A DNA stretch of 64,000 nucleotides, taken from NCBI GenBank assembly GCA_029204225.1, contig CM055113.1:12450402-12514401 (forward strand). The letters are read 5' to 3'. The notes under the pieces were generated by a model, which saw only the letters and a list, made by a program, of their open reading frames with translations, was not told the DNA's origin and did no database searches. This stretch comes from Diphasiastrum complanatum (Eukaryota; Streptophyta; Lycopodiopsida; Lycopodiales; Lycopodiaceae). The translations under genes and the position numbers were made by a program. Below, piece by piece: positions 44,409 to 56,819 of the stretch. Position 1 is the first letter of the stretch. Each line of letters starts with the position of its first letter.

Positions 44409-46721
44409 GAGCAAGGAAAATATATTATATTATATTTTGATGACATTATACTCATGAAAAATGATTGTTTCATAAAATTGTCATAAATATTATCACAACT
44501 TGAAAGTTGAATCATATGTCAATCATTACAATAACAAGAGTGTAAATTTTCCATTTATTATTGAAGTAAGACAAGTGAAAATTGAAATTCTAGATGTAAC
44601 TTACGTTATCATCTTGTTCATCACTTGACAACTATTGCTGCTTTAATGAATATGATTGATAGTGATTGAAGCTATTAATAAATGTAGTGCACGCGGCCAA
44701 GGGAATGTACTACTTTGACTATTGAAAATGTTTTGTAGGCAAAATGATCAATAATATTGTAGATTGAGCTTTAAATAACTTTTGACAATTTGCTCATATG
44801 CCTAAAGCCATAGCGATTGCATCATCCATAGACAATACACTAATTTTTCAAAACATTAGCACTCGATTGATAGCATTTGTAGTTGCCATTGCTAGTGCAT
44901 AACTTTGTGATTATTAGTCATAATACAATATGCCTTTCATTTCAAACAAATCTATATTAAATGTCGCTAGGCATGACACTTCTAGAAATTTAAAGGATCA
45001 ACATTTTTTGGTGTTGCAAAATTATCACAAGGCCTCTCAAGTTGTATTTAACAAGGTCAAATGATCATTATAATGGATGTCACCAAACAACACTTCACCC
45101 ATTGAGCAAAAAATACATATTTCGAGAATTTTTTTGTCAAAAAGTTTCCTTTGCTAGCTCTAAAAACCAGTTTATGTTTTATTTCAATTTGTTGCTATGT
45201 TATTTATGTTGCAAATGAGTGTTTCTAAATCACATTTTGCAGTAGTGAAGTCGTATGTAATAATTTCTAATAGGTGACTTATATGTTCCTAGTAACTAAG
45301 GTTTTAGTGTGAAGATTATGCAAAATCTAGCTTGATCATTTTACATTTTTATGTACATAACTCAATCACACATGTGTGGAGCATGTTCCCATGTGTGAAT
45401 AGTAGGCCTAATTGCATTAGATTATTTGTGTCACAAATTAGCTTGTTTCTTGAAGCTATGTGAAAATAGACAAGAGCTAGTCATGCATAAGCATGCCAAG
45501 TGTCATCATGAAGTTGGGCCTCAATCTCCTTATGACTTGTACAAATCAAAATGCATGGTTAGGATAGGCAAATAGACATCCTTCTCGAGTCCTATGAGGT
45601 GTCGACACATGTCATAAAGTGTAGACGTGCAAAATTGCAAGTGGTGCACCATAGGTCAAATCCTCATCACATTGACTTTTGAGTCCCAATCAAATTGAGA
45701 GGTGCAAATCATGGATCCAATCATGTTTAGAGGTAGACCTACACATGCTTCATTGAGTAGGAACTCAAGCTACCACTATATGGATGTGAGCTCTCATTCT
45801 ACTCAGAACACTTTTGAGAGATAGAATGATTTTGGTTTCAAATCTCTTGTTGTATTCTCTCTCTATCCGAGGGCTCATTTTTTTTTTCTCTCTACCTAAG
45901 AGTAGGATATTTTTCTCACTCGAGTAACACTTAGTTTTTTCATGGATGTGCATGGATATGGCTTGTCTTTGATGGATGATTACTTTTTTGTGTTCAAGAG
46001 CTCTTGATCCAAATCTAAGTTTGATAGCTCCCTAAAATCTGAGTTGATCGAGTGGATTGGTAGTGTGCAAACTCTCATGCATGTAGGTCATGATAGATCT
46101 ATTCAAGATTCTTAAATGCACATTTTTTTAAAACATTTTTTAAGATTTAGGACTCATCAATTTAGAAAAAAGAGAACATATTATAATCAAGATATCACAT
46201 GGCCTTAACAATGAAAAGGGACCATGTTGAGATTCTGTGTGTTAATTTAGAAGTACTTTTACTATTGGGTAAATAAAATGTAAACAAGCTAGTAGTGGGA
46301 TAGGTTTATAAATGGGAATCTTGGCCACAACATCTTGGCAATTTGCAAAGTTAGTGAACAAATAAATCTTCTTGTGATATGTCTTATATCTAAATTTCAC
46401 TTATATGAAATGTTTTTTTTTGGCTCTCTCTCCTCATTGTCCACAAGGCTACATACATTATTGTACCTTGACAATGCAAGATTTATTTACCATCCATGCC
46501 TTCCAAAGGCATGATACTAAGAGCACTACTTAGTAGTAATCATTGAGAATATTAATGAGATCCGAGTAGCAAAATATGCATGACAAGACAAATTAGTGAA
46601 ATAAAGTCTATGGTTGGGTTAATTCAATAGAAGAAAGATCAAAACTAGACAAAGCTATAAACATATCCATGCAAGAATGCTGCAAATATATTACTTGACA
46701 GCCATAAGTGTGACAAAGAAG
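44409..46721. other. AT-rich non-coding DNA
   Basis: No gene was seen. Nothing downstream of the orphan promoter resembles an acyltransferase. The part 45840-45935 weakly matches the family E LTR in antisense (TTCTCTCTCTA..., GAGTAGGATATTTTTCTCAC). A TGTG(G) motif pair with CACACATGTGTG lies at about 45367. Confidence 0.45.
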
Positions 46722-47018
46722 CTATGAAATTATACAAAACTTAAGCACATATTCTTGTGCACTTTCATTACTTCTCCTCATGCTTTGCAAAACTTGGTTT
46801 CTTAGCATAAGCATTCTTGAAGTGTTGTTGGATTCATATATTGCTTTTAATAAATCCCAAGCTTCATTGGTTGATGTGCAAGAGGCAACTTCCTTAAGAG
46901 GATCAGTACTAACATTCATTTTCATACAATGTAATACTAGTCTAGGCCTCTTCTTGTACTTCACTAATTTTGTTCAGCTAGAGGTTCATCCTCTTCACCT
47001 AGGACAAGATGAAAGAGT
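46722..47018 (-). pseudogene. Copia gag fragment (family A type)
   Basis: On the minus strand it reads KYKKRPRLVLHCMKMNVSTD, SCTSTNEAWDLLKAIYESNN and RMLMLRNQVLQSMRRSNESA, very like the family A gag at 6092. It covers about the middle third of gag only. Its right edge is where the N2 LTR begins. Confidence 0.85.
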
Positions 47019-47019
47019 G

Positions 47020-47646
<627 letters not shown>

Positions 47647-47658
47647 TGGTATCAGAGC
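47647..47658 (+). other. Primer binding site of element N2
   Basis: TGGTATCAGAGC follows the LTR end TTCACA directly. The leader downstream holds TTTCACACGTGTTTAA at 47824-47839. Confidence 0.92.
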
Positions 47659-48227
47659 TTTGGTGCAGGTTATGGAAGGTACAGCCACATTTAGCAAAGA
47701 TTTGGAGGATCTTCAATCTCTAGAGCATGCTAGAATAGTTTGTACTAAAAAACCAAGAATTTTGCAGTGTATGATTGATCTTTTGTAGATCAAAACTCAA
47801 TTTAGGTTTATGAAGTAGGCCGATTTCACACGTGTTTAACTGAAATTCGGTGATTTTAATTGCATTAGAAAAGCTTCATTAGAGTCTACAAGATTTTATA
47901 TCAAGATTTTTGCAATTGCATGTAGAATTTGGCAGATTCAATTTTTTGTGATTTTGTCAAAACTCTAATTTTGATTTGATCTCTAATTTTTGATATTTCT
48001 GAACTTTAATAGAGTGTGTTTCAATCTTAGAAAGTGGCAAGATTCATTAGATTCTGTGTGGATCATAGGTTGATCAAGAATTCTTCATTCTATGTGTTGA
48101 TTTGCTAGTAGTAGTGCTAGAAGAGAATTGAGAGTTTCTATATCTTGGTGATTTCTTTTTTTGTCATTCAAAAGAGTGCTTTGAGCATTGGAATAGGTTG
48201 AAAGGAGAAGATCAGGTTATTTCAACA

Positions 48228-49118
48228 TGGCTACAAGTAGAGTCTTTATGTTGGAGATAAATGATAGGCTTACCTCAATCAACTATTCTACTTGGAAGGT
48301 GAGGATGGAGAGACTTATTGGAGATGAATGAGTTGATGGAGATTGTTGCAGGTGTGGAGGAGAGGCCTTAAGCACCTCAAAATCAAGTGAGGTATGACAA
48401 GAGAGCTAAAGAACTCTACACATGATAAAGATGAATGCTACCAATGAACCTCTCAAAGAAGTTGGTAAGTGTACTTCATCAAATGAGGCTTGGGATTCAT
48501 TAAAGAAGCTTTATAAATCCAAGTCTACATCTAGAGTGTTGACTCTAAGAAGACAAATCCTTCAAAGTTTGCAAAAGAAGGAAGAGAGTGCTCATGCTTT
48601 TGTATTGAGAGTTAAAGCATTTAATGATGAGCTAGCATGTATTGATGAGAGCATTAAGGAAGGAGAACTTGTTCAAGTTAATCTTAATGACTTGTTGGAT
48701 GATCATGCTAACCTTGTTCAAAGCTTTGCTATTCAGAAGACTTTGCCAAGCATTGTGGATTTGCAAGATATTTTGGTGAATAAGAAGTTTAGGCTTCAAG
48801 CAAGAGGTGGATCTACATCAACATCTCATTATGAAGAGGAGGCCATGTTCATCAAGGACAAATTCAAGGGAAAAGACAAAGGCAAGTGGTCAAAGTGTCA
48901 AGATCAAGGTGAGCCTTCCTCTTTTGTTATTAAGAAGAAATATAGGTCAAAGTTAAAATGTTTCTATTGTGGAATCAAAAGGCATTTTGATAATGAATGT
49001 TTGAAGAAGCAAAGAGATAAAGGTAGCAAGAAAATCAACTTTACTACTAATGATGAGGATCTAGGTGGTTGTGATTCTCTTTTGATGTGTTCTTCAAGTC
49101 CAATATCAAGTGAAGGTG
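48228..49118 (+). pseudogene. Gag and zinc knuckle of element N2, frameshifted
   Basis: The start MATSRVFMLEINDRLTSINY is at 48228. A frameshift near 48315 and a TAA near 48369 break the first third. From 48422 a 255-codon frame covers the rest: MIKMNATNEPLKEVGKCTSS, DSLKKLYKSKSTSRVLTLRR, FAIQKTLPSIVDLQDILVN, and the knuckle CFYCGIKRHFDNEC. GSKKINFTTNDEDLGG follows, up to SEGDK at 49118, where an inverted block starts. The knuckle's Gly-His core is changed to Arg-His. Confidence 0.88.
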
Positions 49119-49403
49119 ACAAAGAAATGAAACAAGAATCACCACCAAATTTTACCATGTATCCTTTTTATCGTTTGACCAACACTTAACAAACTCTTTG
49201 AAAGTGAAGGAATGTAAAGAACACCATCAAGTCTTGCTTTCCTATTAGTAGAAAGACAAATAGGAATTGAACGAATACCTTCAATCACGCACTCACCACC
49301 ATTGGCCATGTGAATCACTTTTTTGGCTCCATCATAAGTGACCAAAGAAGTAAAGAACTCCTTGTGACTAGTCATGTGTGAACTAGCTCCACTATCAATC
49401 CAC
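49119..49403 (-). pseudogene. Inverted protease segment within element N2
   Basis: On the minus strand this reads WIDSGASSHMTSHKEFFTSL, then VLYIPSLSKSLLSVGQ and HGKIWW, the protease with its catalytic DSGA. It is flipped relative to gag on the left and the downstream N region on the right. In N1 the same segment sits in the normal orientation (37640-37355). The inversion is about 285 bp and loses only a few bases at the ends. Confidence 0.92.
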
Positions 49404-50130
49404 GGAAGAAATCCTTGTTGCTAGGGGCAATAGACAAGGTAAACTTTTCAAGCTTCATGCTTTTGTTATGGCTAACAAAAGGGATGGAATGGAAAAGGAG
49501 ATTGGTCTCAACTTTCCAAAGTTACCTTTTAGCATCAATAAGATTGGTGGATCTTATGTAGATTCTAAAAAGCTTCCTTATGCTAGATCTAGGTCAAGAT
49601 CTAATATGCTTCTTGGAGATGTTCATCTTTGTGCTAACTTGGCTAGCTATGAGGACGGTGAAGGTTCTTCAATGGTTCTTCATGGCAAGTGCAAGCATGC
49701 AAAAGGTAAGGAAGGAGCTAACTTCATCAATGGAGGTGGTGAAGGTTTTTCCTTGGAAAAGGTTGTTGCTAATGATTTCTTTGATCATATGGAAAAAGAT
49801 CTTGCTAGGTGCATTCATGAAGGAGATGGTTCTTCTACATTTTTTTGTGATAAGTCCAAGAAAGTCATTTTTTCAGCAAGTGTAGCCACATGTCTTCATA
49901 AACAGAGTAGATCAAATGGTTCTATCATGAGACTTGGTGAGGAAGATAGTCAGAAGTCAAGAAGAAGAGAAGTATGTGAAGAGTTCAAAGTAGGATGTAC
50001 TTTTGAATGATGTCATTGTGAATGATAGTGAGAAAGAATCATTATCATATGAGTCACTACCTAAAACATTGACTAGAAGTTCTTGACTGAAAAAAGAGCA
50101 TACTTCAATCATCCTTATGTTGAAGGTACT
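49404..50130 (+). pseudogene. Novel downstream region of the N-family polyprotein (element N2)
   Basis: After the flipped protease the normal order resumes with EEILVARGNRQGKLFKLHAF and runs open to 50010: EIGLNFPKLPFSINKIGGSY, SKKLPYARSRSRSNMLLGDV, FINGGGEGFSLEKVVANDFF and SRRREVCEEFKVGCTFE. It is similar over its length to N1 37345-36750, with many conservative changes and no gaps that break the frame until the end. It then shifts frame and stops matching at about 50130. No integrase motif is present. Confidence 0.88.
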
Positions 50131-50343
50131 ATTAGCTGCCAAATGTTCAAGTCGACTATTTGAGTTGATAGTGACATGTGACTAGTCGGTGATGTCGAAT
50201 AGTCGGTGTCAGCTGGTGGCCAAATAGTAGAACAGTGAATGGTGGCAGTGTATTTGTGTAGAATATGCAACTTTACAAATATTTACATATACCAGTTGAA
50301 TGAAGAATTAGCATTGTTCAATATTCAACATGTATGATGTACA
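50131..50343. other. Spacer between N2 and N3
   Basis: About 210 bp of unknown sequence with a short inverted motif (GACTAGTCGG...CGAATAGTCGG). It joins the plus-strand N2 internal region to the minus-strand N3 LTR. Confidence 0.5.
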
Positions 50344-50665
50344 TGTGAAGAATTTCAGACCATTTAGGATCCAAAATCATCTATTGATCTTTGGTTATGA
50401 AGACAACACTATTTACACCATTTGCAATGTAGAAAATCAACATCTACTTGATGAAAGAGATGTAAACTCAACAAGATACTGATCAAACATCAAACATATG
50501 ACAAAATAAAGGTGATGTCTGTATAATAATAGTACCCTACTATATTAACCATGTGTGGATCCAAAAATAACAAAGTATGAGCATTCTACACACAAGATTG
50601 CAAGATATCATCAAGATAGTGCACCAATGGATAGATGAACCCAAGAGAACTCATGTATAAGCATG

Positions 50666-50747
<82 letters not shown>

Positions 50748-51056
50748 ATCATCTCTTCCCATGAGTTTACACTATATAGAACAGGTCCATGCCTCATTAA
50801 TGATCTTGGTTTCCCTCCATAACAAAAACCCTACTATTAATGTGGACTAGATTCAATGAACCAAGTGTTCAAATTTGAACCTTCCAAACTCAACCTCCTA
50901 ACTTCCCCACACTTTCCAAAAGTGGTAATTCAAATGAAATTAGACTAAAATAACTTTCATAAAGTTTATCTCTAAGTCTAAAATGCATTTTGGCCTAATA
51001 TTGACAATTAACCAAAATATGACTAAACTTGACTAAACTAGTTGAAATTTCTCACA
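50344..51056 (-). repeat. 3' LTR of element N3 (713 bp, with expanded AG tract)
   Basis: On the minus strand it starts TGTGAGAAATTTCAAC at 51056 after the purine tract GAAGAGGGAG, and ends AATTCTTCACA at 50344. It is nearly identical to the N2 LTR over their overlap. The AG/CT tract spans 50671-50742, about 36 units. Confidence 0.9.
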
Positions 51057-51408
51057 CTCCCTCTTCAACTAGTTTTGGCATAGTTTTAACCATACTACTT
51101 TGATCCAACTTTAGAACGATCTCCATTCTAATTAAAGATCTTCTTTCTAGTGTTCTAAAGTAGTTTCATATTTGATATAGAGAATAGTGTCCAAATTGGA
51201 TGCCTCACTATTTCTTACATCAATTTTACACATCAAGATGTAACTAGAACATGAAGAACCAAATAGAATGTAAATGAAATAATTACTCCATGCTTCAAAC
51301 TTTGAACTCTTTGGAAAATAACAACAACCAAACAATAAATGTGAGTAATGACCATTTTCTTGCTTGTCTCCTCTATATTTGTCCTTTCTTGATATCCACC
51401 CCATAAAA
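51057..51408 (-). pseudogene. 3' end of the N-family internal region (N3)
   Basis: On the minus strand it reads WISRKDKYRGDKQENGHYSH, LLFGCCYFPKSSKFEAW, YILFGSSCSSYILMCKIDVR and NSEASNLDTILYIKYE, matching N1 35330-35060 and N4 55885-56100. It is cut at about 51400, where the family D LTR starts. A frameshift follows NLDTILYI. Confidence 0.88.
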
Positions 51409-52057
51409 TGTGAAAGATTCAGATCCTTAAGATCCAATCTACTTGAATGATCTTTGGTTAGAAAGAGAAATACACTACCAATCTCACCAATGTAGAAAAA
51501 TCAGCATCTACACACAATTTGAGATGCAAACACTAATAGAACTTGATCAAACTTGAATGAAATGATTATGTACTACTGCTGTCCATACAAAACCAGCAAG
51601 CTACTGTATTTCACACGTGTGGATCCAAAAATAACAAATATAGATCATTCTACACATAGAACTGCAAGCAATCACCAAGATAGTGCACCAATGGATAGTA
51701 GAACCCAAGAGAACCATGTATAAGCATGAAGTGAGATAGAGAAGAGAGAAGATCACTCTCTCCATGAGTTACATCCTTTTATAACAGCTCCAAACCCTAT
51801 TTGGACACTTGGCTTTCCCAGCAAAATGCTAACCTTACTAATTTTGGGTCTAGATTCAATGTAACCAACTTATTCAAATTGAATCTACTCAAACGCGCAT
51901 TCTAACTTTCCCACACTTTCAAAAAGTGTTTATTCAAATGAAATTTAGACTAATGAACTTTGAAAAGTCAACCTCTAAGTCTAAAACAAGTTTTGGCCTC
52001 AATATGTCAAATATGGAAATATTGCAAAATGTGATGAAACTAGTTGAATCTTTCACA
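51409..52057 (-). repeat. 3' LTR of element D (649 bp)
   Basis: On the minus strand it starts TGTGAAAGATTCAAC at 52057 and ends AATCTTTCACA at 51409, with terminal inverted repeat TGTGAAAG/CTTTCACA. The purine tract GAAGGGGGAG adjoins it at 52058-52067. TATA-like TATAAAAGGATG lies near 51772-51783, and CACACGTGTG at 51612-51621. Confidence 0.92.
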
Positions 52058-52079
52058 CTCCCCCTTCAACTAGTTTTAG

Positions 52080-53468
52080 CATAGACTTTGATAATACTCC
52101 AAGTGAAGTCCTATGCTTCATGAACAAGTCTTTTCCCAATGCTTTGGTGAAGATATCAGCTACACATTCCCTTGAAGACACATGTTGAAGCTCCACCTCC
52201 TTTGCAATGACTCGCTCCCTCACAAAATGATATTGTATCTCAATATGCTTGCTCCTGGCATGAAAGATAGGATTGGATGCATTCTTTTGGCTGATTGATT
52301 GTCACAAAAGATGATTGGGCTCTCTGAAAAATCCAGCAAGTGAAGATCCTTGATCATCGTCTTGATCCATACCATCTCCTTTGTGCAATGTGTAAGAGCT
52401 TTGTACTCGGCCTCACTAGATGACAATGACATAGTGGCTTGTTTCTTTGACATCCATGATATAGCTCCATCACCTATGAAAATAAGCACTAATGGATTTC
52501 CTATCCATTACATCTCCAGCATAGTCCGAATTTGAAAATCCAAAAAAATTAGGTGATGATCCCTCATACAGTATGCCAAAATCTCGAGTTCCAATTATGT
52601 ACCTCAAAACTCACTTTCCTAGCTTCCAATGTTCCTCACTAGGATCTTGCATGAATTGACTCAATCTTCCAACACAATAGCTTAGATCAGGTCTAGTAAT
52701 GGTTAGATAGATGAGTGAGCCAACTAGCTTCCTATAGAGAGTAATTTTCTCAAAGGATCTTTCATTACCTCTTATAGTTAGCTTTACATGAGACTCCATA
52801 GGTGTATCAATACCTTTTTCATCTACCATATGAGATTCTAGAATAGAATTAGCATACTTCTCTTGAAAAATGAAAGTAGATTGAGAAGATCTAATGACTT
52901 CTATTCCTAAAATTTAATGCAAATTACCAAGATCATGCACCTCAAACTCCTTCTTAAGAGCATTCTTGATATCCTCCACATCTTGATTGTCTCCACCACT
53001 CAAGATGATATCATCCACATAGATTAGCAAGATGGTAATATCATTTCCAACAAACCTAAAATAAAGTGAATGATCATACTCACTCATAACAAATCCTTAA
53101 GAGAGTAAAAATGTGTTAAGCTTAGCATACCAACTCCTTGGTGCTTGCTTAAGGCCATACAAACTCTTTTGTAGAAGACACACATGATTTGGCTTTGTTG
53201 ATGAAATGTAGCTCTTGGGTTGGTCCATGTATACTTCCTCCTCAAGATCACCATTCAAGAATGCATTTGAAATGTCCATTGGCCATAGATCCCATCCATA
53301 AAGTGTATCAAGTGAAATGATGACTCGAATGCTTACCATCTTTGCCACGGGTGCAAAGGTCTCATCATAGTCAATTCCTTGTTGTTGAGCATATCTTTTT
53401 TCCACTAACCTTGCCTTGTACTTGTTGATAGATCCATCTTGTTTTTTCTTCACCTTGAAGATCCATTT
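52080..53468 (-). pseudogene. Reverse transcriptase and RNase H of element D
   Basis: RT begins KWIFKVKKKQDGSINKYKAR at about 53465 and shows YDETFAPVAKMVSIRVIISL, DISNAFLNGDLEEEVYMDQP and LQKSLYGLKQAPRSWYAKL. After a TAA at 53097 it continues with LYFRFVGNDITILLIYVDDI, so YVDD is intact. Then come GSLIYLTITRPDLSYCVGRL (52829-52611) and, after a shift, RNase H (AISWMSKKQATMSLSSSEAE, HCTKEMVWIKTMI, IIFCDNQSAK) at 52489-52220. The upstream break at 53467-53469 is a single TGC-to-TGA change. Two or three lesions separate it from an intact enzyme. Confidence 0.9.
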
Positions 53469-55305
53469 TCATCCAATAGCTTTCTTGTCCTTAGGCAACT
53501 CCACCAATCTCCATGTTCCACTCTTCATAAGAGATCGATACTCAAGATCCATTGGTTGGATCCACTCCTCTTCTTTCCTTGCTTGATCTACACTTGTAGG
53601 ATCATACAAAGAGGTTAGGAAAGCAACATAATTTCCAGAAACTACTTGCTTACCCTTTTGATCATATGTGAGCCTTGAAGGTACTTGTCTTTCTCTTGAT
53701 GTTCTCCTTGGCTTTTGACTTGATGAAGGTCCATCATCACCACCATCCAAAGTAGGATCCTTCTCATCAACATCAAGAATGTTAGATCCATCCACTCTAC
53801 CATCAATCATTCTTGAAGACACCTTTGGAATGTACCCCTCATCAAAAATGACATCTCTACCAACAATCACTTTGTTAGTAGAAATGATGTAAACCTTGTA
53901 GGCTTTACTCACCTCACTATATCCAACAAAAATACCTCTTCTTGAAGATGGATCCTCCTTGGTACTATCATCAAGAGTAATGTTGACATAGCATGTGCAT
54001 CCAAAGGTTCTTAGAAAGTTGACACTCGGCCTCCTCTTGAATAGCATCTCAAAAGGTATCCTTCCATCCAAAATAGCACTCGGCCACCTATTGCACAAGA
54101 AATTGGCACACAACAAAGCTTGATCCCAAAATGGTTTGTGAAGATTAGCACTTAACCTCAAAGCTTTAGCACTTTCACATAGAGTCCTATTCTTCCTTTC
54201 AGCCACTCCATTTTGTTGTGGGGTCCTTGAAGCTGTATACTCCCTCTTGATCCCATGCTCATCACAAAAGGCCTTGAACTTGTTAGATATGTACTCATCA
54301 CCATTGTCACCTCTCAAGCACTTGATCTTTGTGGAAAATTGGTTCTCACTTGCATTCTTGAACTTGACAAAGACATCATACACTTCATCCTTGCTCTCTA
54401 GTAGATAGATGCAACAAAATCTACTAAAATCCTCAATGAATGTTACATACATCTTAGCTCCACTATTGCTAATTGTAGTAAATCCATGAATATCCGAATG
54501 TACAAGCTCAAAAGGCTTTGTAGATCTAGAAATAGATCTAGTATAAGGTAGTCTATGTGACTTAGACAAAGCACAAGACTCACAAACACGCTTGTCATTA
54601 CTTAAGGAACTTGGAAGATCAATCACAACCTTCTTCCTTGCCATTACCTCCAATGACTTGAAGTTGAGGTGTCCCATCCTTTTGTGCCAAACCTCTTGAA
54701 TAGAAATTTGCTCCCTTGCAACACATCCAACTTGGTTAGCAATAACACAAGCATCAAATTTGAACAACTTTCCTTGTCTTTTAACTTTTCCAATCAAGAC
54801 ATCCATCCTTTTGATCAAACAAGCATCTCCATCAAACTCTACCTTGAGGCCCTTACTTAGCATTTGACTCACACTAAGAAAATTCTTGGTGATAGATGGA
54901 ATAAACAAGACATCCTCCAAATGAACATTCCTATTTTTAGAGAGAGAAATAGAAATTGTGCCAATCCCTTTGATTGCACACTCACCATCATTGGCTGTGT
55001 AGATCACCCTCTTGTCATCTCCATATGCCAACAAAGAAGTGAAGTACTCTTTGTGAAAGGTCATGTGTGAACTTGCTCCACTATCAATCCACCAAGGATC
55101 TAGATCTCCATCATTAGCAAGCATACATGAAGACATCACAAAAGCATCATTATTTGCATTTTGAACATCCAAACCATCCTCATCAAGAGTAAGATTACCT
55201 TGCTTGTCTCCTTGATCTCTCTTCTTCTTGTAGCACTCACTTGCAAAGTGTCCTTTGATGCCACAATAGAAGCACTTGAGCTTTGATCTATCCTTATTAT
55301 TTCCA
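53469..55305 (-). pseudogene. Zinc knuckle, protease and integrase of element D (567-codon open frame)
   Basis: CFYCGIKGHFASECYKKKRD lies near 55280-55225. The protease centre WWIDSGASSHMTFHKEYF lies near 55100. The pre-integrase finger reads VWHKRMGHLNFKSLEVM and CESCALSKSHRLPYTRS. Integrase shows VHSDIHGF, FIEDFSRF, CLRGDNGDEYIS, RTPQQNGVAERKNRTLCES and LRTFGCTCYVNITLDD. The frame 55172-53469 has no stop. DNGDEY in place of the usual DNGGEY is a small change next to the catalytic Asp. The frame ends at a TGA just inside RT. Confidence 0.92.
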
Positions 55306-55855
55306 CTTCAAGAAGCATCCACTTGATCTTGCTCTTTAGACCACTTACTTTTGATTTTGCCCTTGAATTTTCCCTTTGTGAACATAGCATCCTCTTGAAG
55401 TGTCGATGTAGATCCACCTCTTACTTGAAACCTATATTCCTCATTGATCAAGATCTCTTGAAGATCCATCAAACTTGGCAAAGTCTTTTGAATAGCAATA
55501 CTTTGAACAATGTTAGCATGAGCATCCACCAAGGCATTAAGAATCGCTTGAATAAGCTCTCCTTCCTTAATGCTTTCATCTATGCAAGCTAACTCATCAT
55601 TCAATGCTTTCATTCTCAAAACAAAAGTACTTGGACTTTCTTCATTCTTTTGCAAACAAGAAAAGATTTGTCTTCTTAGATTCAACACTCTAGAAGTAGA
55701 CTTGGATTCATAAAGCTTCTTCAATGAATTCCAAGCTTCCAAGATGATGTGCACTTACCAACTTCCTTGAGAACTTCATTTGTGACATTCATCTTTATCA
55801 TGTGTAGAGCCTTCTTGGCCCTCTTGTCATACCTCAATTGATCTTGTTGTGTTGG
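55306..55855 (-). pseudogene. Gag of element D, N-terminally truncated and frameshifted
   Basis: On the minus strand: TQQDQLRYDKRAKKALHMIK and MNVTNEVLKEVGKCTSS, then a shift to AWNSLKKLYESKSTSRVLNL, FAIQ-type SIAIQKTLPSLMDLQEILIN, and GKFKGKIKSKWSKEQDQVDA. A stop follows before the zinc knuckle. The first about 50 residues are missing because the element is cut at about 55855. Confidence 0.88.
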
Positions 55856-55891
55856 ACAAACTTTCCCAGATATGGACGAAGAATATCGTTC

Positions 55892-56191
55892 ATTGGTCAT
55901 CACTCACATTTATTGTTTGGTTGTTGTAATTTTTTGGAAAGTTCAAAGTTTGAAGCATGGAGGAATCATTTCATTCACATTCTATTTGGTTCTTCATGTT
56001 CTAGTTATATCTTGATGTGTAAAATTGATGTAAGAATAGTGAAGCATCCAATTTGGACACTATTCTCTATATCAATTATGGAAACTACTTTAGAACATTA
56101 GAAATGATATCTATACTTAGGACGGAGATCATTCTAAAGTTGGATCAAAGTAGTATGGTTAAAACTATGCCAAAACTAGTTGAAGAGGGAG
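55892..56191 (+). pseudogene. 3' end of the N-family internal region (N4)
   Basis: It reads GHHSHLLFGCCNFLESSKFE, HILFGSSCSSYILMCKIDVR and later KLDQSSMVKTMPKLVEEGV up to the LTR, matching N1 and N3. The polypurine tract AGAGGGAG is at 56184-56191. The left junction with the opposite-strand element D lies within 55856-55891. Confidence 0.85.
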
Positions 56192-56819
56192 TGTGAGAGA
56201 TTTCAACAAGTTTAGTCATATTTTGGTAAATTGTCAATTGAGGCCAAAAATCATTTTAGACTTAGAGATAATTTTTTTGAAATTATATTAGTTTAAAATA
56301 CATTCAATAAACACTTTTTGAAAGTGTGGGAAAGTTGGTAGTCGAGTTTGAGAGAGATTCAAAACTGAATGTAGGGTACATTAAAGCTAGACCCAAAAAT
56401 AATAGAATTAGCATTTTGGAGGGAAAGCCAAGTGGCCAAATAGTTTGGACACTCTATAAAATGATGTAACTCGTGGAGAGACACATCTTCTCTCTTCTCT
56501 CTCTCATTTCATCATTATACATGGTTCTACTACTCATTGGTGCACTCTCATGATGTTATCTTGCAATTCTATGTGTAGAATGGTCATTTATTGCTATTTT
56601 CAGTTCCACACGTGTGAAATACAGTAGGATTGTAATCGTATGGACAAAAACTATATTTTATATTCTGGTTCATGTTTGATCAGTATCTCTTAGAGTTTGC
56701 ATCTCATTTTGTATGTAGATGCTGATTTTTCTACATTCGCAAGATTGTTGGTTTGTTCCTTATTGCAACCAAAGATCAGGGACATGGATTGGATCTTGAA
56801 TGATCTGAAATCTTTCACA
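56192..56819 (+). repeat. 3' LTR of element N4 (628 bp)
   Basis: It starts TGTGAGAGATTTCAAC and ends AAATCTTTCACA. It contains CTCTATAAAATG near 56453-56464, then CTCTTCTCTCTCTC, and the palindrome CACACGTGTG at 56607-56616. It matches the N1 LTR along its length. No target duplication can be tested because the 5' side is lost. Confidence 0.92.

Larger units (their letters stand above)
51409..55855 (-). mobile_element. Element D: near-complete Ty1-copia, 5'-truncated
   Basis: On the minus strand, from right to left: gag (from about 55855), protease, integrase, RT, RNase H, polypurine tract and 3' LTR. No 5' LTR or primer site remains. Most of pol lies in one frame with only a few nonsense changes, so it died recently. 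Its LTR ends, pre-LTR sequence (CTAGTT.AGCATAG) and gag-protease resemble those of the N family. It is therefore the closest sign of the enzymes the N elements would need. Confidence 0.9.

Noticed and set aside
44409-45400. A hidden acyltransferase copy downstream of promoter copy 1
   Set aside because: Looked for HxxxD, DFGWG and NMR motifs in all frames; none found, and homology to the BAHD locus ends before the ATG.
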